Source: Paracentrotus lividus
Lineage: Eukaryota > Echinodermata > Echinoidea > Camarodonta > Echinidae
NCBI GenBank assembly: GCA_940671915.1
Contig: CALNVZ010000174.1
Coordinates: 76,539,931 to 76,603,930, forward strand
Length of the DNA stretch: 64,000 bases
Direction: 5' to 3'
Both the position numbers and the translations under genes were made by a program. Below the pieces are notes generated by a model, which saw nothing but the letters and a program-made list of their open reading frames with translations, was not told where the DNA came from and did no database searches. This document shows, piece after piece, positions 11,982 through 23,076 of the stretch. Positions within the stretch are counted from its first letter, which is position 1. Every line of letters starts with the position of its first letter.

Positions 11982-12152
11982 CCACTTAGCTGCGGGCCAC
12001 GTTATATTACGTGCTTGGCGTTTATACACTGTGCGTGGACCACGTAATATTACGTGTTCATGCTATTGTCTGAGCTTTGTCTGTTTTGACACACCAGCGC
12101 CACGCTGGTCATACCCGTACTGTGCAATTGGCTCCATGCAGCAGTCAAGTGG
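11982..12152. mobile_element. piggyBac-like mini-element, TTAA-flanked
   Basis: TTAA at 11978-11981 and 12153-12156. Inverted ends CCACTTAGCTGC and (reverse complement) CCACTTGACTGC. The interior repeats CACGTTATATTACGTG and CACGTAATATTACGTG. 171 bp, no coding capacity. Confidence 0.75.
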
Positions 12153-12156
12153 TTAA

Positions 12157-12241
12157 CCTGTTGGAGACAAGCTAATATGGCAATAACACGCATTTCACAT
12201 AGACCTCAGCCCGATTATGCTCGGGCTTGGTCCTCAATGGG
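12157..12241. mobile_element. Second TTAA-bounded mini-element
   Basis: Shares the TTAA at 12153-12156 with its neighbour and ends at TTAA 12242-12245. Imperfect ends CCTGTTGGAGACAAGC and (reverse complement) CCCATTGAGGACCAAGC. Contains hairpin GCCCGATTATGCTCGGGC. Confidence 0.6.
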
Positions 12242-12245
12242 TTAA

Positions 12246-13987
12246 AAGAGTGTATGAGATGCGACATATTTTGTATGGTTCACTCTGATACTAACGAGCA
12301 TGGATACAACAAGATTTTATTAGAGGGATTTGGTAGCTTTCAAAAACGAGCAATCAGATCAAGATTAATAAAATTATATTGTTCCAACAATAAAAACAAA
12401 CTACTGAAAGTTTCAGATCAAATTTAATTCATTTACTACCTTAAAACAGTGTAACAAACAATGCCAAGCATACAGCCGAACACCAATACCCTCTGCTGCT
12501 AGCTCACCAGGCCGCTAGAGACGGGTACTATACAACAGGAAATAGGTGTTCTTTGTGTAAACTGAATAAATTCTCTTGGTCCCATTCTTGAAACATGCAA
12601 AGATAAGTCTTGTATTAAAACAAGGTTTCGTTATGACTTATCAAAGATACATGTAATTGGATCAGTCCCAAGTACCTCATTATTATGGGGGTAGACTGTA
12701 TGTGTATTAAACAACTCACTTTAGAAGATATGATTTGTATGAAATATTTGACTCATATGAAAGTTGTCTTGTTATCTTAATTTCAACCAACAATTTTGGG
12801 GCAAGAGGTAGATCTCATTAAAAACTCAATGTAAATAACGAATTTAGCGAGATCAGCAACTTTCTGAAGTCGAATATAAGCACATAATGTTGTATCCAAT
12901 GTAGAGAGAAATAGGTAATGAGAAAAGGCAATACAGATAAGATTTCTGAACTGTATTAGCGATATTTGAAATCACATGTGTTACAGAATGCTCTTATCTT
13001 ATTTACATGTATCAGAAAATAGAACAATGAGCAATATCTTTTAACATTTTTAAATCTCATCAATATTTACTTGTAATGCGTAGACTGTAGCTTTGAATTA
13101 TCAGCATTTTTAATAATACAAAATATATTTGAATTGTCATTTTTATTTATATAGCACTAATAAATCATCAGTCTGTTTGCACAAAAATAAAAGTTCTCAG
13201 CGGGAAAATATATGATTTGTTTCCTTGGTATAGGATAAATAAACCGAAATTTCTATTTTAAATACATTTATTATATTTGGGCACTTGTTGAAGTTTTAAA
13301 AGATGTGTTCCACTTTTCACATGCTATCTTATTTGATCTAAAATTCATGTATTTTGTATTGAATTTGTACTTGAATAGACATGGAAGACTGCATCATTAT
13401 TTTTTGTATGATTGTGAAAACATTTATAACTTGTGAAAGTCATCTTGCCCTGTAACCAAGTGATATTTATATATTACTCAAAACTTGTAACTTGGAAAAT
13501 GTTGGTCCTGACTGGATCTCCCAATATTTAGACATATAAGGCAAATATATTATATTTTCATTTTGTTTGTTTGAAAGGATATGATATTCTTGAAGCATTG
13601 TTAAAAATTTGAAGAGATAACACACTTCAAAGTTATACCCCCGTTCAAGTCTATTTCACGGCATCCTACGGCCTTCATGAAACAAACAAAATTTAGAATG
13701 TGTTGTACTAATCCAGTTTATTGTATGATAAGTTATTCACTACACTTGTGTTTCTATACTTTCATTCAATGTAACTTTCCTATAGTAAGTTGAATTCTTA
13801 TGATTTTTTTTAACACACAAGATAAACTTTCCATTCATCATTCACCATGGAATTATATTGTGTTGTAAGGCAAATAATCTATACTACTATAGTCTATAGA
13901 AAGATATGTTGTATATTAGTTTTCACGTTGTTAGGAAAATTTAGTAGACAAGTTTTATTGGGAAAGGCAATGTCTTGTTGAAAGACT

Positions 13988-13988
<1 letters not shown>
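12246..13988. other. Spacer, nothing recognised
   Basis: AT-rich, with short open frames of no recognised family. No repeat family or RNA gene seen. Confidence 0.5.

Positions 13989-14058
<70 letters not shown>
13989..14058. repeat. Homopolymer run of 70 T
   Basis: Uninterrupted T. Could be the A tail of a minus-strand retroposon or a slippage artefact of assembly; no flanking target duplication was found. Confidence 0.95.
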
Positions 14059-14064
<6 letters not shown>

Positions 14065-15180
14065 TGCACACTGTGATATACAATTTGAATTTTTCCCCTT
14101 AACTTTGCAACTATGTATATATTTTGTTGTTTTCTATGATAAGATGTAGGCCTATAGACATGTCAAATTCTTTTCTGTTAAGAAAAGCCAAAGCTTTATG
14201 TAACTTGTTTATATCAAGGGGTTCTTAAAATGTATATATGATCTTGGGTGTGTCCATTTGATTACCACTTTATAACTCCGAAATCCATTACACCCTAATA
14301 CTAAACCTAATCCTCAGATTTGAGGTTAAGGGTCAACAAAAAAGGAAACACCCTTTCTTTTTTATTCTTTTTTTGGGTTTTGTTGTTGTTGTTTTTTTAA
14401 ACCATAAATTGCATATTGTGTGCACTTGCATTTCGTAACTTTTGGTAATTCATAAATTTATATTTCTGGTAGCCGTTATTTTATTTTTTCTTATACACTT
14501 CTTATAAGAAGGAAAAATGGTGACCATTTTTCATTAGATCTATACATGTATGTGTCATTGAGTACTATTATGCACCATTATGTTGAAACAATAATCTGAC
14601 ACATGAAAAGGAATAGCTTTAATTTATTTCCTATTTCTTTATGCACTACATGAGTTGGTATAAAATCTTTATAGGCATCATATTAATGTTAATTACATTT
14701 AGAAACAGATGGTTAATACTATGATATTAGCTACATCAGTGATTGTTTCATGCTTCAAACTAATTTATGAATATTAACAGTAAAAAGAAAATCAATATTA
14801 TCATACTACTGTGCCTGTGTAATAAAAGTGAATAAAGAGGATCTTGATATTGAGTGTGTGACTATAAACAGTTCATTTTTATAGCCCTACTGGATTTGAT
14901 TGATAAACTTTTAGAGTGCATGTGACTGTATACCGATTAATCTTATATTAGATTCCGATGTTCTTTGATAGTTTGACTATAATACTGTTTACTCCTTATA
15001 ATTGACAAGCATTGCATAATCAAGTTTCAGTTCATCAATTTTAATGAATGTATTACTTTACTTTCAGACTGCTCATATAAGGAGGCAATAAAGAAAAAAT
15101 TAAAATCAGGAAAGGTATATATGATTCTTAAAGATAGTACTCTCAAAATTTGATACAAATCCACAACAAAAATTCACCCA
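14059..15180. other. Spacer, nothing recognised
   Basis: AT-rich, T-run rich near 14340-14400; no gene seen. Confidence 0.5.
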
Positions 15181-15204
15181 AATATATAACCTCATTATAT
15201 ACAT

Positions 15205-15209
15205 GTATA

Positions 15210-15294
<85 letters not shown>

Positions 15295-15306
15295 ATATAT
15301 ATATAA
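15205..15306. repeat. TA then GT dinucleotide microsatellite
   Basis: A TA run grades into about 26 GT units (about 15240-15292) and back to TA; potentially Z-DNA forming. Confidence 0.95.
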
Positions 15307-15562
15307 ATTTCAATCATACTACACCCTACGACAATTCGGCATATGGTAGCTTTTTTTTTAAATTATCTTTTTAATCAAATACAAGTCATGTAGGATAATG
15401 GCTAGGGGATCAAGACAAATGGAAAAAGATAGCATAAGATCAGATGCATTGTTTTATTGGAATATATCTGCGGGTTGGTCGGATAGGGTAGGGCTTCATA
15501 AGTTTAACCTCCTGATTGATGCTGTATTCTCATTTGATATACACACAGCTCGTCTTCTGTTT

Positions 15563-15640
15563 ATTTAACATTTGGTCTAATAAACATTTACAGTAACACA
15601 TGTTTGGACTATAACTTAGACCAAATAGGTATTAGATCAA
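15563..15640. mobile_element. TTGGTCTAAT fold-back repeat, copy 3 (short)
   Basis: ATTTGGTCTAATAAAC then ACTTAGACCAAATAGG, a minimal fold-back pair. Confidence 0.6.
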
Positions 15641-15986
15641 TGATAAACTCACACATTATGGACAGTATAGGTGTGAACTATGAAGGGTGTATATATAAAA
15701 ACAAGTTACAAATCTTAAAATTATGACCTTCCTCCTCTAATCGTTTTAGTCATATTATTATAGGCTACATCTCCTTTTTTCAAGTGGGTGTATATGAGCC
15801 CCACCCTATTTCATAGGCTACAATACATGTAGGCATACAATGGATTTAGCTTATAACAATCGGATATATGAAAGTGGTTTATGACTTCTAAAAATGTTCA
15901 TATATTACGTCACACTTTGGATTTAAAAAAATGTTGAGGAGTGCCAGATGTTTAAAAGATATCAGGAGTAATGAAAAAAAATAAAT

Positions 15987-15990
15987 AAAA
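15987..15990 (-). terminator. Pol III T4 terminator of tRNA-Leu
   Basis: On the minus strand TTTT occurs five bases past the discriminator base, followed by a longer T run; this is the usual RNA polymerase III stop. Confidence 0.7.
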
Positions 15991-15995
15991 GGTAT

Positions 15996-16077
15996 TGGCA
16001 GCGGTGGGATTCGAACCCACGCCATCGAAATGACTGGTGCCTAAAACCAGCGCCTTAGACCGCTCGGCCACGCTACC
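15996..16077 (-). tRNA. tRNA-Leu, anticodon UAG
   Basis: 82-nt cloverleaf on the minus strand. The acceptor stem GGTAGCG pairs with CGCTGCC (one G-U pair), followed by discriminator A. The anticodon stem CTGGT/ACCAG closes loop TTTAGGC, giving anticodon TAG (reads CUA). A long variable arm, as in class II tRNAs, follows. Internal promoter boxes are present: A-box-like TGGCCGAGCGG and B box GGGTTCGAATCCC. No intron and no encoded CCA. It looks intact; a real gene is more likely than a SINE head, because the stems are near perfect. Confidence 0.93.
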
Positions 16078-16465
16078 TCGATGCATACACGGGAGGCCGC
16101 TGGCGACCCAATCCTCAGTTCCAGCTGGTAAAAGCCCGTGGCGGCTGCTAAATCAAGTACTTTCTGTTTCGGCTTTACATATTATCCATAACCGTGATCC
16201 CATGAACAACATGCTGGTATTTCAGGGCTTAAATGTAATATTTTACTAATTATCATTAAATATGATCGTTCTGAGGAAAAATACGCCACCACCTGTCAGA
16301 AAAGTGTGTTCGCGCGATCTTTGAAAACCAGTCGATCGAACTGGAGCAGCGGAGCGGTATATAGTGAGTCACTCTTACGCCGCACTCGGCCGGGGCGCGC
16401 GTGGGTGGAGTGTGATAGCTGCGTGCTTCCGAGAATATAAGGCGAACCATTAATATTCTCAAAGG

Positions 16466-16728
16466 CAAGTGGTGTTAAATTACACCAGCTTTTGGTGTTA
16501 AAAAAATATTCAGTTTACTTCACAAACTAAAGCTAGATTTGCTGCTAGGCTATATTTGTGTTTAGGATATCTATAATTAAAATATATTAAATGATATTAC
16601 TTTTACCTGCATGTATTTCACCAAAGTGGTTTTTCAGAATTTGTATTGACACCAAAGTGGTGTTATAGAGAGATATATAGCAATCTAATTCCAAAATCTC
16701 ACTAGCGTTTTTGCAGTGATACTGACAT
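16466..16728 (-). mobile_element. CACTGCAAAAAC/GGTGTTAA element, copy A (truncated)
   Basis: Read on the minus strand it begins CACTGCAAAAACGCTAGTG, then TTTTGGAATTAGATTG, and contains GGTGT words. The same order occurs in the interrupted copy at 19536-20900. The far terminal repeat is missing. Confidence 0.7.
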
Positions 16729-16765
16729 ATCGGTTTGTGAGAAATTTAGCGAATGACGGGGTGTC

Positions 16766-16767
16766 AA

Positions 16768-16795
<28 letters not shown>
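16766..16795. repeat. TA dinucleotide run
   Basis: About 14 TA units. Confidence 0.9.
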
Positions 16796-16799
<4 letters not shown>

Positions 16800-16955
16800 G
16801 GATTTATTTGCAAGTATAACAACATTCACATAAGCTTGACGGGATGACCCATGAAAGCCCTATAGAGCTTATATTAATTTACAATGGGGTCCCAATTAAC
16901 ATAATTAATAGAATAAAGGTGAAGTTAAGTACAAAATTATAAATTGTAATATATA

Positions 16956-16985
16956 CAGTGCGTATCAAAATAAACGCAACAAGAT
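16956..16985. mobile_element. Single Tc1/mariner-like terminus
   Basis: TA followed by CAGTGCGTATCAAAATAAAC, a typical mariner-type end; the partner end was not found, so it is a remnant or chance. Confidence 0.35.
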
Positions 16986-17069
16986 TTAAGTTTAAAGTTG
17001 TAAAGATTGTGTTAGTTTTACACCAAAGTGAGTAACATGTTAAGGATCGCGCCTCATTATTATGAGTTT

Positions 17070-19380
17070 ATTATGCTTTCTTGTGGAACACCATCCACAA
17101 GTTATTGGTATGATCTGGAGTATATACAGGCGCGGATCCAGAGACAGTTTTTAACGGGGTGCAAAAAGGTAGCTAAAAAATTGTCCACGTTACGTTGGCA
17201 AGCTGATAAGCGTGGGGGGGGGGGTAGGTGTTAAAAAAAAAATTTGGCCTTCGGCCTTTAAAATATTCCAAATATATAGGGGTAAGGTCAGGTCAGCGTT
17301 CCGCTCCGAACAACTGACAAGCAAAAAAAAAAAAAAAAAAAAGGTTATTAGCATTTTTAGGGGGTGCGTTAAAAAGGTCTATGTACAATATGTATCCTGA
17401 TTTCCAAATTGTACGGGGTGCGCTAGCACCTTTAGCCCCGGCCCCCCCCCCCCCTGGATCCGCGCCTGATATACATCATGAAACGATACCATCAGGTGTC
17501 GATTTGATATGACCTCAACCATGCCAAAGTTTCGATGCTGAATCCCATTACTTTTAACTTAGTCAATAATATCTCGTGATTACAGCTAGTCAAACGCTTT
17601 TTGTAGGTCAAGAAGCTAGCACCATACCAACGTATATAGTTCCCATGTGAGGTTTCGGTCCTCAAATAATGTCAAAATGAATTAGACATGTTTTGGTTGA
17701 ACAGTCATGTCTAAAGCCAGATTGAAAATCATATATTATAGTTTTTTCTTTGTAATATCTTTCAAGTTGAACATGAATAGAATAAATTTGGAAACAACAC
17801 TAATTGGTGATGGTCTATAATTTCCAACTTCTGTTTTATCTTTCTTTTTATACATTAGTGTTACTTTGGCTATTTTCAAGTCGTCGACTCTGGAAAAGTA
17901 CTCGTTCCAATACTTAGATTTATTATATTACACACAGGTCCATTTAGACTCTTATAGCTGCATCTTTCAAAAATTTAGCGGGAATCATGTCTAATCCAGT
18001 ACCTTTAATTTGTGCAACTCGTTAAACACAGTCATATTGCTCACTTACTGGTGATAACACAAAAGTATTTTCGAGTACACCTTTTTCTTTATAAAAGTCA
18101 CGAATACAAGGATTATCTGCATTGAAAGATTATTGGACGGTGGTAGTTTTTTTTTAAACCAAGTTTGCATCAACATTAATTTTTGTAAAATAAGAATTGA
18201 ATTCGTCAGCGATTGTCAGTTTGTCATGACAAAATTGGCCGTCGACACGAATGACAGACTCTTGTTCTTTATTTTTCTTATTTTTCAATCCCAAGTTTTT
18301 CAAATTCTTCCAAAGCTTCCTCGAGTCTTGCTTATTTCATTTTATCTGGTCTTGCAAGTACTCGAGTTTGGCCTTCTTAAATTTTCTTTGAATCAAATTT
18401 CGTAATGATCAATTTTTTTTGGTTTTTTTTTGGAGAGCGTTTCGTCAATGATCGTATGTTACTTCCCATTTTTGTAAGCTATGTTTCTCTCTCTAATAAT
18501 AAGGACAGAATATCTTTGTTCATCCACATCTCTGTTCTTTGTTTAATCCTAACTTGTTTACGTGGAGCAAACATGTTTAAAGTTGAGTTAAAAACATCTT
18601 GAAAAATCGACCAATCTATATTTACAGTAAAATTAGTTATTAGTGACCAGTCAACGAGAGATATATAGTTGATTATAAAACGCTTCTTCGTTATTATTTT
18701 TCAATGATCTTAAAGTAATTGTTTTATGCAGTCCAATAGCAAGTTTAGTACTTTTCCTAATACAATATTAGGTGAAGGATGATCGCTTATACCAAGATCA
18801 ACTGTACCGCGCTGACTGATATTATTTATGTTGCTACAGATTAGTATACGTGATCTGATAAAGATGAGCAAGAGTCGGCGTGACTCTATTGATAAGCTGG
18901 CTTAAACCAAGGAGCTTTAAACATTCAACATCTCGCTATGTTTTTGGACAATGGAAAGTAGACATATATGCATATCTCCTAAAATGATAACTTCATCATA
19001 AATTCTTATATTTTCTATAGAATATGAATTTCTCTATAAAAACATATTATTCTTAAGGGTCTATACAAAACACCCACAACAATAATTAGTTTTGATCTTG
19101 GTAAAACTATACGCATTAATCCACAATGATCATGATGATTCTATATCATCAGTTGGTATATCAGGATTGATATTGAATGTGATATCGCTCCTAATATACA
19201 AACACCACCTCCGGATCTTGAAGTCCCATAAAGGCGTACGACTTTATATCCATCTATGTTAATTTCTTTGTCGTTTATTGAGTCATTTAACAAAGTTTCT
19301 GTAAAACCAATGACTGCAAGGTTTTTTCTTGAAAAAAGAATCCGCAGTTCTGAAATCTTACATATATCTTACAGATATGT
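17070..19380 (-). mobile_element. Degenerate non-LTR retrotransposon (APE endonuclease plus reverse transcriptase)
   Basis: Minus strand, from high to low coordinate: endonuclease pieces LAVIGFTETLLNDSI, DGYKVVRLYGTSRSGGGVCI and EVIILGDMH, then DLGISDHPSPNIV; reverse transcriptase pieces GTGLDMIPAKFLKDAA, KVTLMYKKKDKTEVGNYRPS, FQSGFRHDCSTKTC and CNHEILLTKLKVMGFS. The order and motifs fit the CR1/Jockey group. The frame changes several times and there are stops, so it is dead. It is cut in the reverse transcriptase by a 342-bp MITE, and everything after the GVPQGS-type motif (near 17.07 kb) is gone. Open frames on the plus strand here are shadows. Confidence 0.85.
17127..17468. mobile_element. 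MITE with perfect CAGGCGCGGATCCAG ends, inside the LINE
   Basis: Terminal inverted repeat CAGGCGCGGATCCAG on both ends, flanked by ATATA on both sides (17122-17126, 17469-17473), a likely 5-bp target duplication. The interior has G, A and C homopolymer runs and an ACGGGGTGC word. Confidence 0.88.
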
Positions 19381-19602
19381 GCTTCATATAGGTATATACA
19401 CTAATTAGTACGTATACAAAATATTTTTCTCGGGGGGGGGGGTTAAGAGTGGAGACGAAGGTTGTTTAAAATTAGGGAGGGGCTAGAAAAGAGGCTCAAA
19501 TTGCTCTTGAGATAACCCGGGATTACACTGCAAAAACCGTTGGTGTTAAATATGCAACACCAAGCTGGTGTTGTGGTATTAGATTTTGGAATTAGATTAA
19601 TT

Positions 19603-20414
19603 CAGAGGCGGCGGAACGAATTTGAAAGTGGGGGGTCACGATGGAAAATGGGCAGTTTATCTAAAAAAAGGGGCACTTGAGATCAGAGGCTTAACGAGAA
19701 AATTATTCAGATAAAAAGGGGTGCGCAGAAAAATTTGCCTTTAAAATTGTGCTTTTAAAATTTATAATGGCTTTGTATTTTATTAATGATAAACAAACGG
19801 AATGCGAGCGCGAAGCGCGAGCCAAAAAAATTGAGAAAATTATTCCTTATAAACCCTATATAGTATCCGCGAGCGCGAAGCGCGAGCTTAAATTCGTTAA
19901 CTGAAAATTTGAGTTAATCTATAGTGCATTATATAACTTAATATCTGCAAGCGCGAAGCACAAGCCAAAAATTTTGAGTTCAAAATTGGAATTAATTGTG
20001 CATCATATACCCTATTAAATATTTTGCGAGCGAGAAGCGCGAGTTGAAAATCATGAGCTTAATAACGGAGTTTATTGTGCATTATAGACCCTATTTAATA
20101 ATATCTGCGAGCGCGAAGCGTGAGCCGAAAATTTTGAGCTCAAAATTTGAATTAATTGTGCATCATAGGCCCTAGACCCTATTAAGTATCCGAAAATTTT
20201 GGTTTTAAAAGACATATGGAGTAACAAGGGGCACTTTTTTGTATTAAAGTGCCCCTTTTTAGTAATAAAAGTGCCCCTTTTTAATATAAAAATGGCATTT
20301 TATTAGCTAAGAAAAGGGGCACTTTTTAGTCATTAAAAGGGGCACTTTTAGGATGGATGAAAAAGTGGGGGGTCACAGTGCCCCCCCCCTGCCCCCCTGG
20401 TTCCACCGCCTCTG
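19603..20414. mobile_element. Inserted element with CAGAGGCGG ends
   Basis: Left end CAGAGGCGGCGGAAC; the right end reverse-complemented is CAGAGGCGGTGGAAC. Both ends continue into GTGGGGGGTCAC. The interior has a GCGAGCGCGAAGCGCGAGC array and, at the right, inverted AAAGTGCCCC/GGGGCACTTT words. It splits the older CACTGCAAAAAC element. Confidence 0.85.
19800..20130. repeat. Tandem array of GCGAGCGCGAAGCGCGAGC palindromes
   Basis: Five units of about 65-90 bp; each has a GC-rich near-palindrome and an AT-rich spacer (AAAATTTTGAGTTCAAAATT, TTAATTGTGCATCATA, ACCCTATTAA). Confidence 0.88.
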
Positions 20415-20424
20415 GATTATTATT

Positions 20425-20458
<34 letters not shown>
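20425..20458. repeat. CT dinucleotide microsatellite
   Basis: About 17 CT units. Confidence 0.95.
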
Positions 20459-21725
20459 ACAACTTGGTGTAAATACAAAATCTGAAAAACGTACACAATT
20501 CTTTTTGGAATTTTTGCATATTAAAGTAACATCATTTGATATATACATGTATTTTAATTGTAGATATCAGTAACAAAACTATAACAGCAAGTTAACTTTA
20601 GTTTATGAAGTTAAACTAAATATTTTTTAAACACCGAAATGAACAACGGCCCTGGTACCGTACCGTAAATTGACACAAACGAGAATCACCATCATACGTG
20701 TCAGACAAAAGCACCGTCAACACCCACTGTTTGGCAGCTAGATTGAAAATTAACACCATGGAAATTTGTGTCAAATTAACACCAAAATATGGTGTTAAAA
20801 TAACACCCAAAAGTTTAAGTAATATATTTTAACACCAATTACAACTGGTGTTAATATTGTCCAGTGCAGGTGTGGATTATACACCCCAGTTTTTGCAGTG
20901 CAATAACAAACCAAACAATCTACCTTGCTCACTTTAAAACATAGGTCATAGGTAGGCCTAAACCTAATAGATACCCAACTCATATAGGAACAAATAAAGG
21001 ACACCTTCCACCATCTTCAAATCGATCTGCAGGTGAATTACCTGCACAAAGTGCAATGAACTGCCACGAGCAACCCTGTGGGCTAGTCTCAATTCTAACG
21101 TATGCCTCCACCAGAAAATAAATTGAAATATCATTCCCACATCCATATCGATGGTTTGTTAAAATCTCTGTTGATAAGATAAATTTTAATGTGGAAATAA
21201 TTTGTTACAGCTTTTTCTTGGTGTCGTTAAATGAGAGAGTGAGAGAAAAAAAAAAACGGATATGAAATAGGATAAAAAGTATTGATGGCCTGGGAAAAGA
21301 CTAAAATTAAGGTGGCACCGGCATCTTGGAGAAAAAAACCAAAAGAGGAAGGTAGCATCGTCTTACTCTTCTCGGACTTCTCTTTGTATTTTGTAAGTTT
21401 CTCGCTTCTGATCTATTTTTTTTTTCCAGTGATGTTCAGATGCCGTTATTGTTTGATTTAGGAAGTTTTGGTTGATCCGATTGTCAAAATTAAAGAGATA
21501 GAGAGAGGGCCTAACTTTTAGGCCCTACAAATCTCCATCGCCTCGGCATCGGCCATATCGCCATCGCATTGGCATCCCGCGGATTGGCCTAGCCCTTGTG
21601 CATCCGCAGCGCCGCCAGGCCTATCTAGGCTGCTCTGTCTAAAAAAAAGTGTCTTCATCGGCGGACCCTGGCCGATGAACAATGATGAAGACAAAGCAGC
21701 CTCGGTCTACGCCAGGCCAGGAGCA

Positions 21726-21955
21726 CTATACACTTATGCATGGTCAATAGGGGGTCTGCACAGTAATGGAAGAAGAAGAATTCATAATTGACCTTGCACT
21801 GCGAAGTTCCTTATTAATATTGCAGCAGTTTTCTTCCAATGAAAAGTCAATGCAGAAAAGTGTCTTGAGCAGCTCAAGCCATGTCAAGGTGGCATATACA
21901 AAAAAGGGTCTAAAAATTCTACTAAACAATAGTAAAAATATCTAATGAAAGAATT
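21726..21955. repeat. Dispersed repeat, copy 1 of 2
   Basis: Shares ACTTATGCATGGTCAAT, CAGCAGTTTTCTTCCAATG and GTGTCTTGAGCAGCTCAAGC with 53561-53747; nearly identical over about 200 bp, with a small insertion here. Confidence 0.9.
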
Positions 21956-22053
21956 AAATTGCAATCAGACTAGATCTATAGTATAGTATAGTCTTAGATA
22001 GATTATCTTAATTTATTTTGAGGTAGACTCTAGGTTTAAAGTATTGTCCAGTC

Positions 22054-22072
22054 CCCGTCGCGAAGCGACGGG
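22054..22072. repeat. CCCGTCGC/GCGACGGG hairpin 1
   Basis: CCCGTCGC then GAA then GCGACGGG, followed by AACTGACG. Related hairpins lie at 58.13 and 58.65 kb. Confidence 0.85.
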
Positions 22073-22299
22073 AACTGACGGATGATTAGTTGTGGGGCTG
22101 GTATACCCCGAATCTCTCACAAGTAATATATTTTTTTTTTAAATGATACTCACATTGAATTTATGTAACTTCCATGAATACAAGAGCATGAGCAGATAGG
22201 TTCTTCCACATATTTATGTTGTCATAACAGTGAGTGATTGATATATGAAGGTAAAAATCAGTTCCAAACACGTAACTTGTGTTCATATCGCAGGTACGG

Positions 22300-22470
22300 T
22301 ACATGGCGATATAGACCCCGGGTCGCGAGCGCCGTCTGCTAGCAAGCTAGCTAGGCGGCTAGAGCAGGCGGCTTTAGCGGGCCGTATGCGCTGCTGTTCA
22401 AAAGCACAGCGATTTTTTTTCTACTTCCGGGTCGACCAATCAACAAGGTCACCCATCAATATTCAACGTA
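22300..22470 (+). promoter_or_regulatory. Possible GALM copy 1 promoter
   Basis: A GC-rich island in AT-rich spacer with CTTCCGGG (ETS-like) and GACCAATCA (CCAAT box) at 22424-22442, about 450 bp before the coding start and ahead of a 5' UTR acceptor. Inference only. Confidence 0.4.
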
Positions 22471-22889
22471 AATGACCAAATCCCTTCTACAGTGCTGTCT
22501 ATAGTTAAATTTAAAGCTGGTTTTGCTAATTATTATTGAGTCAGAGAAGTTTCCTCAGCAACCAAGAGGGCGACAGTACAGTAACTCGGTGACATGTGCA
22601 TGATATTTGTGCATGCAGCAAGAAATGTATCAATCGGTCTAACGTTAATAGGCCTGGCAAAAAGGAGGGGTTCCTATGAGTATGTCGTGTACAGACCCAT
22701 AGATTCTTGATCTATAATTTGCCAAATGGCACAACTAAACCAGCTTTAAAAAGCCTAAGAAATGTGCCTTTATTTGGATTTCCCACCTTTTAATATGCAT
22801 GGTAAAATGGTCTCTTTTTAACAACTGATTTCACTTGTTGCAGTAAACCCAACTTTATCATTCGAGACCTCAAGCGCAGCAACGTCATC

Positions 22890-23076
22890 ATGCCTGTAAC
22901 CACTGAGGAGTATGGATGCACCAGTAGCAATGACATCATCGGACAGTACACTCTCACCAACAAACATGGCATGAAAGCAAAGCTGATCGAATTTGGAGCG
23001 TCTCTGGTTGAGCTATGGGTTCCTGATCGGCATGGCAATGCAGCTGATGTAGTTCTTGGCTGGCCAGATTTGAAAG
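22890..23076 (+). CDS. GALM: GALM copy 1 exon 1
   Basis: 187 nt, begins MPVTTEEYG and ends in phase 1 inside LKG; donor gttaga. Encodes LIEFGASLVELWVPDRHG and DVVLGWPDL. Confidence 0.92.

Larger units (their letters stand above)
19536..20900. mobile_element. CACTGCAAAAAC element, copy B, split by another transposon
   Basis: Left end CACTGCAAAAACCGTTGGTG; the right end reverse-complemented is CACTGCAAAAACTGGGGTG. GGTGTTAA and AACACC words recur inside. The element is interrupted at 19603-20414. No clear 8-bp target duplication remains. Confidence 0.75.

Noticed and set aside
12227-12427. 66-codon open frame in the THADA-tRNA spacer
   Set aside because: No recognised domain, no splice or promoter support, and it overlaps the edge of a TTAA mini-element.
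15150-15374. Open frame with long Cys-Val runs
   Set aside because: Direct translation of the GT microsatellite.
18133-18602. Two plus-strand open frames rich in Phe/Leu
   Set aside because: Antisense shadows of the minus-strand LINE.
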